NCBI GenBank assembly: GCA_943370295.1
Contig: CALRQL020000002.1
Span: 248,001-312,000 of the forward strand
Length of the DNA stretch: 64,000 bases
Direction of reading: 5' to 3'
DNA from: SB11 sp943370295
GTDB taxonomy: Bacteria; Bacteroidota; Bacteroidia; UBA8524
Positions within the stretch are counted from its first letter, which is position 1; each line of letters opens with the position of its first letter. Made by a program: the position numbers and the translations under genes. The notes under the pieces are model-generated. The model had not been told where the DNA came from. It saw nothing but the letters and a program-made list of their open reading frames with translations, and did no database searches. Positions 25,342-33,843 of the stretch are shown here, piece by piece.

Positions 25342-27246
25342 TTAAAACAACTCGCTTAACTCCAGCCAGCGGAGTTCTTTTTCTTCCAGTTGGGCGTTTA
25401 CTTGTTCAATTTCCTTTGCCCATTCTGATATTTGGGTATGGTCGCCGTCTCCGCTGCTTAGTTTATGGGTAAGCTCAGTTTTGCGGGCTTCCAGTTTAGC
25501 CATATCCGTTTCAAGGCTTTCCCATTCCAGTTTTTCTTTATAAGTTGGTTTGCGGGTTTTGGCAACCTCGGCAGTGGCTTGGGTTTTGGGTTCGGCAGCC
25601 GCTCTTGCCGCTTTTTCCTCCAACTTACGTTTCTCGTCTTCTACTTCTTTCTCAATGCGGTAGTGGGTATAAGTACCGTTGTAGTCTTTAATATTAGAGT
25701 CGCCCTCAAACACAAACAAGTGGTCGCACAAACGGTCAAGGAAATAACGGTCATGCGATACAATTACCAAACACCCTTTGTAGGTGGCTAAAAACTCCTC
25801 AAGGGTGGTAAGCGTAAGCAAATCAAGGTCGTTAGTAGGCTCATCCAGAATTAAGAAGTTGGGGTTCTTCATCAAAATGGTAAGCAAGTACAACCGCCTG
25901 CGCTCCCCACCGCTAAGGGTTGAAACATAATCATGCTGCTGCTTGGGGTGGAAGTTAAACGTTTGCAACAACTGCATAGCCGTTAAACTGCCTTCTTTAC
26001 CCCCCAACGGAAGCACATCGGCAATATCACGTATCACCTCAATTACCCTTTTATCCTCGTCCAGCTTCATCCCCTTTTGGTTGTAGTAACCAATCACAAG
26101 GGTTTCGCCGGGTACTACCGTACCCGCATCAGTATTTTCAAGACCGGTAATCACATTTAAAAACGTTGACTTTCCGGCACCGTTTTTACCTACAATCCCT
26201 ACTCGCTCACCGCCTTTAAACGTGTAGGTGAAGTTGTTGAAAAACACAGTATCGCCATACCCTTTGCGAAGGTTTTTAAGCTCCATCACCTTACCGCCGA
26301 TGCGGTTCATCTTCACATTAAAACTTATGCTTTCTTCCTTGCGCACATTGCCCGCTTTCTCTTTCAGTTCATAAAAGGCATCAATCCGTGACTTTGATTT
26401 TGTACCGCGTGCTTTGGGTTGCCTGCGTATCCATTCCAACTCTTTACGCATCAGGTTGCGAGCCTTATCGGTTTCGCGCTCCTGCATCGCCATGCGCTCG
26501 TCTTTCTTTTCCAAAAAGTAAGTATAGTCGCCCGAATAGCGGTACAGCTTACCTTCGTCTAATTCAATAATTTCATTGGTAACGTTGTCCAAAAAGTAAC
26601 GGTCGTGCGTTACCATCAGCAACGTAGTATTATCGGTACTCAGGTAGCTTTCCAGCCACTCTATCATCTCAATATCCAAATGGTTGGTGGGCTCATCCAT
26701 CACCAAAATATCGGGGTTGCTTATCAGCAAACGGGCAATGGCCACCCTCTTGCGCTCCCCACCCGATAGTTGGGCAATTTTTCGGTTGGGCAGATGAATA
26801 TCCAGCTTGCCTAATATCTGGCGCACTTTTGCTTCGTATTGCCACACATCCAGTGCATCTGCCTGCCTTGTGGCTTCGTTTAGTTGGCGTTCAGTATCAA
26901 TGGTAGGGGCTAAACTGTGGGCTTCGGCAGCCGTTTCGTAGGCTTTTATGGCTTGTATTACGGGGTTATTCTCGTAAAAAATATAATCGGCAACGGTTAC
27001 TGCCCCTGCAAAATCAGGTTCTTGAGGTAAATACCCTACTTTAATATCCCTGCGAAACACTACTTGCCCCGTATCGGGTATGTCTAATCCCGCTATGAGA
27101 TTAAGCAAAGTGCTTTTACCCGTACCGTTGTTAGCCACAAGGGCCACTTTTTGGCCTTGTTCTATCCCGAATGAAAGGTTTTTAAATAATTCCTTTTCGC
27201 CGTATGATTTGCTGATATTTTCTACCGAAAGATAATTTACTCCCAC
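25342..27246 (-). CDS. uup: ABC-F ATPase, Uup type
   Basis: 634 residues, soluble protein with two ATPase domains and no membrane part. Domain 1: Walker A VANNGTGKST (38-47) and signature LSGGERKRVAIARLL. The linker (ERETDKARNLMRKELEWIRRQPKARGTKSK) is the ABC-F P-site tRNA-interaction motif. Domain 2: Walker A VGKNGAGKST and LSGGERRRLYLL. The C-terminal Lys/Glu-rich coiled coil (KPTYKEKLEWESLETDMAKLE) is typical of Uup, a ribosome- and branched-DNA-binding family. Start is GTG, preceded by a TATCTTCG promoter box at 27253-27260. Confidence 0.88.
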   Translation of the reverse strand: MGVNYLSVENISKSYGEKELFKNLSFGIEQGQKVALVANNGTGKSTLLNLIAGLDIPDTGQVVFRRDIKVGYLPQEPDFAGAVTVADYIFYENNPVIQAIKAYETAAEAHSLAPTIDTERQLNEATRQADALDVWQYEAKVRQILGKLDIHLPNRKIAQLSGGERKRVAIARLLISNPDILVMDEPTNHLDIEMIEWLESYLSTDNTTLLMVTHDRYFLDNVTNEIIELDEGKLYRYSGDYTYFLEKKDERMAMQERETDKARNLMRKELEWIRRQPKARGTKSKSRIDAFYELKEKAGNVRKEESISFNVKMNRIGGKVMELKNLRKGYGDTVFFNNFTYTFKGGERVGIVGKNGAGKSTFLNVITGLENTDAGTVVPGETLVIGYYNQKGMKLDEDKRVIEVIRDIADVLPLGGKEGSLTAMQLLQTFNFHPKQQHDYVSTLSGGERRRLYLLTILMKNPNFLILDEPTNDLDLLTLTTLEEFLATYKGCLVIVSHDRYFLDRLCDHLFVFEGDSNIKDYNGTYTHYRIEKEVEDEKRKLEEKAARAAAEPKTQATAEVAKTRKPTYKEKLEWESLETDMAKLEARKTELTHKLSSGDGDHTQISEWAKEIEQVNAQLEEKELRWLELSELF

Positions 27247-27252
27247 AGGGTG

Positions 27253-27260
27253 CGAAGATA
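27253..27260 (-). promoter_or_regulatory. -7 promoter box for uup
   Basis: TATCTTCG on the minus strand, 6 bases before the GTG start; the same spacing is seen before the Wzi-like gene. Confidence 0.45.
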
Positions 27261-27313
27261 GGGATTAGCGTTGGCTGTTGGGTACGTCATGCTTAACTTG
27301 TTTCGGAATAAAG

Positions 27314-27332
27314 GTCGGGTATGAAACCCGAC
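27314..27332. repeat. Solo small hairpin of the palindromic repeat class
   Basis: GTCGGGTATGAAACCCGAC pairs GTCGGG with CCCGAC. It resembles the outer hairpins of the three-hairpin repeats but has no central GGACTTAAGTCC palindrome beside it. Confidence 0.4.
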
Positions 27333-27449
27333 TCTATTGATATTGGTTGATTACGTGATAATTTTTTAGTAACAACGGGTCTGTGTTTCCACTGGTCACA
27401 AAAAAGGGCGGCCCACACGATGTTTGCCGCCCACAGATAAGCTAAAAAA

Positions 27450-28706
27450 CTACCCGCTTACTTCCGTTTTGGTGAGGGTGAGGGTATAGGTATTCTCACC
27501 GTTTATCACCTGTATATCCTGATTTCCGCCATAATTACCGCCATCAGTGGTGGTAAGATTAGCAGTGAGGGTATAGTTTCCGGTAGGAACGTTTTGCGCT
27601 GCAAACAGCCCTTCTAATTCATCTTCCCCTGTTTTATTCAGCACGATAGGTTCGCCGCCGCTTTGAGGCACTAACGATACTACTGTTTGCGAAATATGTC
27701 CGTTCAACTCTTCGGCATCGGGGTGTTGGGGGTCGTTTAAGTTAATATCTACATTAACGATTGAACCTGCAGGATTTGCAGCCATTAATGAAGGGTCGGT
27801 GGTGGAAGTGGGAGTTATCACCGATTTTGAATCATCACCGTAGGGCAATACAATGTCTTTGAGCTTATCAAGTAATTTCATTGCTCTGCTTGAATAGAAG
27901 CCTAACAGGAATGAAATGATAAGGGTACCTTTTGATGCACTTACATCAAAGAAGCTATCGGGGTTAGAAAGGTAGTTGTATGAAAATATGATGATAAGCG
28001 AAATAAAGGGCGAATAAGCAATTTTTGCCAAATGTCCCGGCGTTTCAGAGGGTTTAAATCCGGTACCTTTTGAAATAGCCATTGCTATGTAAAACAATAT
28101 GCTGGTAATGACCCCGAAAATAGTCCAGAAAATTACCTCTACGTAGGTGTGCGGTCCGGCTAACCAAAAATAAGATTTTACTTTAAAACGGGCGTTTTGT
28201 ATAAAAGTCACCACCAAATTATTGGGCTGTAGATCGAGCAGGGCAAATATTTTAGTAGTATCCTCTGGAAAAATATAAGGCAACTGCGCGAGAATAAAGT
28301 TTTTTACGGCCCTGTTATTGGGGTTGTTTTTGAATTGTTGTTGAGTAAATTTTGCTGTTGTTGAATTTACAGGGGGAGTGTCTCCCTCTTCCACTTCTTG
28401 TTCAGCGCTTTCTATGGTGGTAAGCATATTAGCAGAGCCATCATTAATTAATGAGGTGATATATGAAATATCTGCAGCATCCAAAGTTTTATACTCCGCC
28501 TCGTGGGGGTCGTCAAAGTATTTTTTATTATCTGTGGTTTCGTATTGGTCAAGGCTGTGAATGGCTAAATAAACACCTACGGTAGCCACTAATATTACAA
28601 TAAGCAATGCCAGCCAATGGTTTTGCTCTTGCCAAAATGTTAACGTAAAAATCTTTTTATACAATGGCTTAGGCGCATTGTTAGTTTCAGTAGTATTGTT
28701 TTCCAT
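27450..28706 (-). CDS. Polytopic membrane protein with C-terminal Ig-like domain, unknown function
   Basis: 418 residues from ATG 28706; the frame opens at 28742, but that would overlap the upstream gene, and MENNTTETNN is the natural start. Hydrophobic segments at about 32-49, 190-213, 234-246 and 257-270, with a 140-residue soluble loop after the first. The last 110 residues (SIVNVDINLNDPQHPDAEEL, then GNYTLTANLTTTDGGNY) look like a transthyretin/Ig-type beta domain. I do not recognise a family. Starts 5 bases after the amidase stop codon, so the two are cotranscribed and probably work together. Confidence 0.7.
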   Translation of the reverse strand: MENNTTETNNAPKPLYKKIFTLTFWQEQNHWLALLIVILVATVGVYLAIHSLDQYETTDNKKYFDDPHEAEYKTLDAADISYITSLINDGSANMLTTIESAEQEVEEGDTPPVNSTTAKFTQQQFKNNPNNRAVKNFILAQLPYIFPEDTTKIFALLDLQPNNLVVTFIQNARFKVKSYFWLAGPHTYVEVIFWTIFGVITSILFYIAMAISKGTGFKPSETPGHLAKIAYSPFISLIIIFSYNYLSNPDSFFDVSASKGTLIISFLLGFYSSRAMKLLDKLKDIVLPYGDDSKSVITPTSTTDPSLMAANPAGSIVNVDINLNDPQHPDAEELNGHISQTVVSLVPQSGGEPIVLNKTGEDELEGLFAAQNVPTGNYTLTANLTTTDGGNYGGNQDIQVINGENTYTLTLTKTEVSG

Positions 28707-28711
28707 AATTT

Positions 28712-29527
28712 TTATAGTGCAATGAATTGTTTTGATACCCACTGGCTTTGTGTGGGGTCTATTTTATACCATCCGTCAATTTCGGCATAGGCGGTTACTT
28801 GCGCCCCCTTACTGAGGGAGTATAACGCCGCAAAGTTTGTACCTGCGCCTGCCCTCACATTTAACTTACTTGCTGTTACAATTCCTTTTGCTATGGGTTG
28901 CGGGGTTTGTGAACCTGAACCGGTTATAAAAGAAGTAATTTTTTGAGCGATTAAGGGAATAAAATTTTGATTGGCAGCTTCAACGGTATTGCCGCCAAAA
29001 AAGTTTGTGCCCGGGCAGGTTTTAGTGCTGCCTGATCCGTTGGTGCGTTTGCCGGTATTAAGATCAAACCAATGATGATATAAAATAGTTTTATCATTGG
29101 GCAATAAGCTGAAACGCTTACACAGTATAGCATTTAGGAAAACAATAGTTTCTTTGTGCTCTTCAGTCATTTCGTCTTGTCCGGTATCAAACCAGCCCAA
29201 ATGCTCAATAGCAACAGCCCCTGTATTTGCTCCTTTTATCGCTGCGGGTGTGGTTTCCATGCTACGGCAAAGTGCAATGGTACCATCAGGAAAGGTGGTT
29301 AGGTTTTGACCAATATCACTAAACCCGCGCTGCAAATGGCTGGTTTTCATGCTGGTTAACCATTTGAAAGGTTGCGGCGGATTATCCCTGTAATAGTGAA
29401 CATACCCCGGTATGTAGGTATGGTGGTTCTGAATTTTATCTATTGAGCGGGAAAACTTAGTATTTTCTAAGTAGTTCTTAAATTCGTCGCGGGTGTAAAG
29501 TACGAACTGACCTTGTGTTTGTGGCAT
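28712..29527 (-). CDS. N-acetylmuramoyl-L-alanine amidase (PGRP/T7-lysozyme fold) with SH3b domain
   Basis: 271 residues. The zinc amidase core has H35/H36 in IQNHHTYIPG, H151/H152 in LYHHWFDL, and C171 preceded by K169 in STKTCPGTNFF, the His-His-Cys plus Lys set of T7 lysozyme-like amidases that cut the MurNAc-L-Ala bond. A bacterial SH3 domain (about 212-271, KLNVRAGAGTNFAALYSLSKG) should bind the wall. There is no signal peptide or lipobox at the N-terminus (MPQTQGQFVLYTRDEF), which is odd for a wall enzyme. It precedes a membrane protein gene by 5 bases. Confidence 0.88.
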   Translation of the reverse strand: MPQTQGQFVLYTRDEFKNYLENTKFSRSIDKIQNHHTYIPGYVHYYRDNPPQPFKWLTSMKTSHLQRGFSDIGQNLTTFPDGTIALCRSMETTPAAIKGANTGAVAIEHLGWFDTGQDEMTEEHKETIVFLNAILCKRFSLLPNDKTILYHHWFDLNTGKRTNGSGSTKTCPGTNFFGGNTVEAANQNFIPLIAQKITSFITGSGSQTPQPIAKGIVTASKLNVRAGAGTNFAALYSLSKGAQVTAYAEIDGWYKIDPTQSQWVSKQFIAL

Positions 29528-29600
29528 GTAGCAATTGTTTTGTACGAATTTATAAATATTTTCTTCGTAAAAACAACTAAACTAAATGGTTATGGAGTAA

Positions 29601-30626
29601 TTATTTTTTACTCAACGATTTTTCCCATTCCCATGCGGTTACCAGCATATTTTTCAGGTCGCGTTGGGTTTTCCAACCCAAAACATTGTTGGCTTTGGTA
29701 GTATCAGCATACACTTGTTCTACGTCACCATCTCGGCGGGGGCCATAAACAAAGTTAAAATTCACTCCTGTTTCAGCCACAAATGTATCAACCACTTCTT
29801 TTACACTGCTTCCCTTGCCGGTGCCTAAGTTAAATATTTCCAACTTGTCGGTACTTTCGTTATTCAGCAGTCTTTCAATGGCACGAACGTGGGCTATTGC
29901 CAAATCTACCACGTGCAGGTAATCACGCACGCAAGTACCGTCAACGGTGTTATAATCACTACCAAATATGGTCAGTTTTTCGCGTTTGCCTATTGCTGTT
30001 TGTGTGATGAAAGGCACAAGATTATTGGGCACACCCAAGGGCAATTCTCCAATTAGCGCACTGTCGTGGGCTCCAATAGGGTTAAAGTAGCGCAGCGCAA
30101 TGGCTTTGGTATCAGATACTTTAACTGTATCGGTAAGTATTTCTTCACAAATTTGTTTGGTGTTGCCGTAAGGGGATTCAGCTTTTTGCACGGGCGAATT
30201 TTCGGTTACGGGGTTTATTTCGGGTTGCCCGTAAACGGTGCATGAAGATGAAAACACAAGATTATTAATACCGTTGGCTTGCAGCTCTTGCAACAAAACC
30301 ACCAATCCGCTTACGTTGTTGTGATAGTATTTTAACGGATGCTGTACTGATTCTCCCACCGCTTTGTAGGCTGCAAAGTGTATCACTCCGGCAATGTCTG
30401 AATGCTGTGCAAGCAAAGCCTGTAAATCGGCACGCTCACATACATCGCCCTTGAAAAACACAGGCTTTTGCCCAGTTATCTGCGTTATACGGTCTAATAT
30501 AAATGCCTCGGAGTTGTTGAGATTATCAATAATTACAGGCTCGTATCCTGCATTGTACAATTCAACTACAGTGTGCGAACCTATAAATCCAACACCCCCT
30601 GTAACTAATATTTTTGGCTTGCTCAT
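29601..30626 (-). CDS. galE: UDP-glucose 4-epimerase
   Basis: Interconverts UDP-glucose and UDP-galactose. 341 residues, extended SDR: NAD-binding GGVGFIGSH (9-17), the Ser/Tyr/Lys set SSSCTVYG and SPYGNTKQICEEIL, and the GalE signature GDVCERADL with IHFAAYKAVGES. Lies 4 bases after the acetyltransferase gene on the same strand, so they form an operon supplying sugars for surface polysaccharide. Confidence 0.95.
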   Translation of the reverse strand: MSKPKILVTGGVGFIGSHTVVELYNAGYEPVIIDNLNNSEAFILDRITQITGQKPVFFKGDVCERADLQALLAQHSDIAGVIHFAAYKAVGESVQHPLKYYHNNVSGLVVLLQELQANGINNLVFSSSCTVYGQPEINPVTENSPVQKAESPYGNTKQICEEILTDTVKVSDTKAIALRYFNPIGAHDSALIGELPLGVPNNLVPFITQTAIGKREKLTIFGSDYNTVDGTCVRDYLHVVDLAIAHVRAIERLLNNESTDKLEIFNLGTGKGSSVKEVVDTFVAETGVNFNFVYGPRRDGDVEQVYADTTKANNVLGWKTQRDLKNMLVTAWEWEKSLSKK

Positions 30627-30630
30627 GGGG

Positions 30631-31209
30631 CTACAATATACGGCTCACAATGCCGTCTTTCAACTGATATTTTTGTTTGCTTTCTTCACAAACGGCAATG
30701 CCTTGTTCATCAAACAAAAGCTTGTGACCATATTCGCTCATCCAGCCTGTTTGGCGTGCAGGGTTGCCAATCACCAATGCATAAGGCGGTACTTCTTTGG
30801 TTACTACAGCTCCTGCACCTATAAAAGCGTATTCGCCGATGTTGTTGCCACAAACAATAGTGGCATTTGCTCCTATGCTGGCACCCTTGCCCACGTGGGT
30901 TTTTGCATAACTATCCCTGCGGTTCACAGCACTGCGTGGATTAATAACATTAGTAAAAACCATGCTGGGGCCTAAGAATACGTCATCACCGCAGGTTACA
31001 CCTGTGTAGATGGATACGTTGTTTTGTATTTTAACATTATTACCCAGCACTACCTTAGGCGAAACCACTACGTTTTGTCCCAAGTTGCAACCTTCACCAA
31101 TTACACAATCTTGCATAACGTGCGAAAAGTGCCAGATTTTGGTACCCGCGCCAATGGTACAACCTTCGTCAATAACTGCTGTTGGGTGTGAAAAGTATTT
31201 AGATTCCAA
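30631..31209 (-). CDS. WbpD/WlbB-like sugar N-acetyltransferase
   Basis: 192 residues, left-handed beta-helix with hexapeptide repeats (VIDEGCTIGAGTKIWHFSHV, GEGCNLGQNVVVSPKV, GKGASIGANATIVCGN). The pattern matches UDP-2-acetamido-3-amino-2,3-dideoxy-glucuronate N-acetyltransferases (WbpD/WlbB). Start is TTG (31207-31209), as no ATG occurs before the first repeat. A DegT-type aminotransferase 2.6 kb upstream on the same strand could supply the 3-amino sugar. The matching WbpB-type 3-dehydrogenase is not in the window. Confidence 0.82.
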   Translation of the reverse strand: MESKYFSHPTAVIDEGCTIGAGTKIWHFSHVMQDCVIGEGCNLGQNVVVSPKVVLGNNVKIQNNVSIYTGVTCGDDVFLGPSMVFTNVINPRSAVNRRDSYAKTHVGKGASIGANATIVCGNNIGEYAFIGAGAVVTKEVPPYALVIGNPARQTGWMSEYGHKLLFDEQGIAVCEESKQKYQLKDGIVSRIL

Positions 31210-31374
31210 TTTTTTTTAGTTTAAAGTTACTTACCGAAATTCAGTAAATCAAGCTATCTAAACTTACGGTTTTTAATTTCTGATTTAACACAATGTCTAT
31301 CATCATTTAAGTCCAAATGACTTTTTTTGAGACATTAAAGTTTGTTAGAACCGAAGCTTAAAAGCGATTATAAA

Positions 31375-31423
31375 TTGAAAGGGACTGTAAAACTAACTTC
31401 TACTGTCCCTTTCAAATTTTTTA
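31375..31423. terminator. Hairpin terminator between the two sugar operons
   Basis: TTGAAAGGGAC (31375-31385) pairs with GTCCCTTTCAA (31405-31415). A T-run follows on the plus strand and a weaker one on the minus strand. It probably ends the DegT-ugd-uxs transcript before the acetyltransferase gene. Confidence 0.6.
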
Positions 31424-31484
31424 TTGATATTATTTTAATTTATCAATGGTAGCCCAGTGGCATACAGCTATATCAAGGAGTTGT

Positions 31485-32480
31485 TTAGTTTGAAGCTTGC
31501 TTGCCGCCAAACTCCCTTCCGTGGGGGTCTTTAAACAAGTCTTCTTCTGGGAGTGATTTAAAGTAATCGTACGTTATTTTTAGACCCTCTGCACGGCTCA
31601 CCTTGGGTTCCCAGCCAAGTATTTCTTTGGCGCGGGTAATATCAGGGCGGCGTTGCTTAGGGTCGTCGGTAGGCAATGGTTTGTAAACTATTTTTTGCGA
31701 TGTACCGGTAAGTTTAATAATCTCTTCGGCAAACTCTTTAATGGTGATTTCGATAGGGTTACCAATGTTTACAGGGTAAGCATAGTCGCTCATTAGCAAA
31801 CGGTAAATACCTTCCACCAAATCATCCACGTAGCAAAAACTGCGGGTTTGGCTACCATCACCAAAAACAGTAATGTCTTCGCCCCTCAACGCTTGTCCGA
31901 TAAATGCGGGCAATGCTCTACCGTCGTTCAGACGCATACGAGGACCGTAGGTATTAAATATACGCACGATGCGGGTTTCTACACCGTGGTATGTATGGTA
32001 AGCCATTGTCATAGCTTCTTGGAAACGTTTAGCTTCGTCGTACACACCGCGAGGGCCTACGGGATTTACATTGCCCCAGTAATCCTCGTTTTGCGGATGC
32101 ACTAACGGGTCGCCATACACCTCAGATGTTGAAGCGATGAGCATTCTTGCTCCTTTTTCTTTTGCCAAGCCCAAGCAATTGTGCACACCCAATGAACCCA
32201 CTTTAAGGGTTTGTATGGGTATCTTCAAATAGTCAATCGGGCTTGCCGGAGAGGCAAAGTGCAGAATGTAATCCAACTTGCCGGGCACATGGATAAACTT
32301 TGACACATCGTGGTGATAAAATTCAAAATTGGGCAGCTTAAACAAATGCTCAATATTGCGTAAATCACCTGTGATGAGATTGTCCATAGCAATCACATCG
32401 TAGTCTTCTTTTATAAAGCGATCGCATAAATGCGAGCCTAAAAAACCGGCGCCGCCGGTTATTAATATCCGTTTACGCAT
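31485..32480 (-). CDS. uxs: UDP-glucuronate decarboxylase (UDP-xylose synthase)
   Basis: 331 residues, extended SDR that oxidises and decarboxylates UDP-glucuronate to UDP-xylose. ITGGAGFLGSHLCDRF (7-22) binds NAD; STSEVYGDPLVHPQ and GPRGVYDEAKRFQEA hold the catalytic Ser, Tyr and Lys. The GPRGVYDEAKR and RIFNTYGPRM motifs are those of Uxs proteins. Its start overlaps the ugd stop by 8 bases, so product UDP-glucuronate passes directly to it. Confidence 0.93.
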   Translation of the reverse strand: MRKRILITGGAGFLGSHLCDRFIKEDYDVIAMDNLITGDLRNIEHLFKLPNFEFYHHDVSKFIHVPGKLDYILHFASPASPIDYLKIPIQTLKVGSLGVHNCLGLAKEKGARMLIASTSEVYGDPLVHPQNEDYWGNVNPVGPRGVYDEAKRFQEAMTMAYHTYHGVETRIVRIFNTYGPRMRLNDGRALPAFIGQALRGEDITVFGDGSQTRSFCYVDDLVEGIYRLLMSDYAYPVNIGNPIEITIKEFAEEIIKLTGTSQKIVYKPLPTDDPKQRRPDITRAKEILGWEPKVSRAEGLKITYDYFKSLPEEDLFKDPHGREFGGKQASN

Positions 32481-33819
32481 TGGCTTTTGCTATTTGGTTT
32501 TTACCGTTGATACCTACACCGTAGTATGCAAAACCCATATCGTTTAGTTCTTTGCCGTCGTAAATATTACGTCCGTCAAACACCACTTTATCGTTCATTA
32601 TTTTGGCAAGGTTTTCAAAGTTTGGCACTCGGAACTCAGGCCATTCAGTAATCAGCAACAAGGCATCGGCACCTTGCAGGGCATCGTCTTGCTCATCCAC
32701 ATACTCAATAGTATCGCCCAACATGTGTTTGGCTTCTTTCATTGCTACGGGGTCATAAGCCTTCACTTTAGCACCGCCTTCAAGCAGTTTTTCTATGATT
32801 ACCAACGATGGAGCTTCGCGCATATCATCGGTTTTGGGTTTAAACGATAGTCCCCACATACCAAAGGTTTTGCCTTTAATATCTCCGTTAAAGTGCTTCA
32901 TTATTTTGGTAACCATCACCATTTTCTGGTCTTCGTTCACATCTTCAACTGCCTCAAGTATGCGCATGTTGTAGCCTTTTTCAACCGCAGTTTTAATAAG
33001 GGCTTTCACATCTTTGGGGAAGCAAGAACCACCATACCCAACACCGGGATAAATAAATTTATTACCAATGCGGGCATCGCTACCAATACCTTTACGTACC
33101 ATGTTCACATCAGCGCCCACAATTTCACAAAGGTTGGCTATATCGTTCATAAAGCTGATTTTGGTGGCAAGCATACTGTTTGCAGCATACTTAGTCATTT
33201 CAGCCGAAGGCACATCCATAAAAATAATCGGGTGACCGTTTAACAAGAAGGGCTTGTACAAGCGGCGCATAATTTCTTCAGCTTTTTCTGATTCAACGCC
33301 AATAACAATGCGGTCGGGTTTCAAGAAATCATCAATAGCAGCACCCTCTTTCAAAAACTCAGGGTTAGAAGCTACATCGTAGGTAAAGTTAGAACCGCGG
33401 GCAGCCAACGCTTCTGATACTTTTGCACGTACTTTTTCAGCAGTGCCCACGGGTACAGTACTTTTGGTAACCACTACTAAGTAATCAGTCATATTGCGGC
33501 CAATTTCATCAGCCACTGCCAACACGTATTTTAAATCAGCACTACCGTCTTCACCCGGAGGGGTTCCTACTGCTATAAAAGCAACATCGGCTCCTACAAT
33601 ACTTTCTGCAAGGCTGGTTGAAAAGTGTAAACGTTCTTTTTCAACATTGCGAAGTACCATTTCTTCAAGGCCGGGTTCATAGATAGGCATAATGCCTTTT
33701 TTAAGATTTTCAATCTTACGTTGGTCAATGTCAACACAGGTAACATTAATGCCTACTTCGGCAAAACATGTTCCAGTTACAAGACCCACATAGCCGGTTC
33801 CAACTACTACTATTTTCAT
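32473..33819 (-). CDS. ugd: UDP-glucose 6-dehydrogenase
   Basis: 448 residues; NAD-dependent four-electron oxidation of UDP-glucose to UDP-glucuronate. N-terminal Rossmann motif VVGTGYVGLVTGTCFAE, central dimer domain, and the catalytic Cys in GVGYGGSCFPKDVKALI. C-terminal UDP-binding domain has GLSFKPKTDDMREAPS. Middle gene of the DegT-ugd-uxs operon: 24 bases after DegT, 8-base overlap with uxs. Confidence 0.95.
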   Translation of the reverse strand: MKIVVVGTGYVGLVTGTCFAEVGINVTCVDIDQRKIENLKKGIMPIYEPGLEEMVLRNVEKERLHFSTSLAESIVGADVAFIAVGTPPGEDGSADLKYVLAVADEIGRNMTDYLVVVTKSTVPVGTAEKVRAKVSEALAARGSNFTYDVASNPEFLKEGAAIDDFLKPDRIVIGVESEKAEEIMRRLYKPFLLNGHPIIFMDVPSAEMTKYAANSMLATKISFMNDIANLCEIVGADVNMVRKGIGSDARIGNKFIYPGVGYGGSCFPKDVKALIKTAVEKGYNMRILEAVEDVNEDQKMVMVTKIMKHFNGDIKGKTFGMWGLSFKPKTDDMREAPSLVIIEKLLEGGAKVKAYDPVAMKEAKHMLGDTIEYVDEQDDALQGADALLLITEWPEFRVPNFENLAKIMNDKVVFDGRNIYDGKELNDMGFAYYGVGINGKNQIAKANA

Positions 33820-33843
33820 AGTGCTTAATACGATTTTGGTTTA

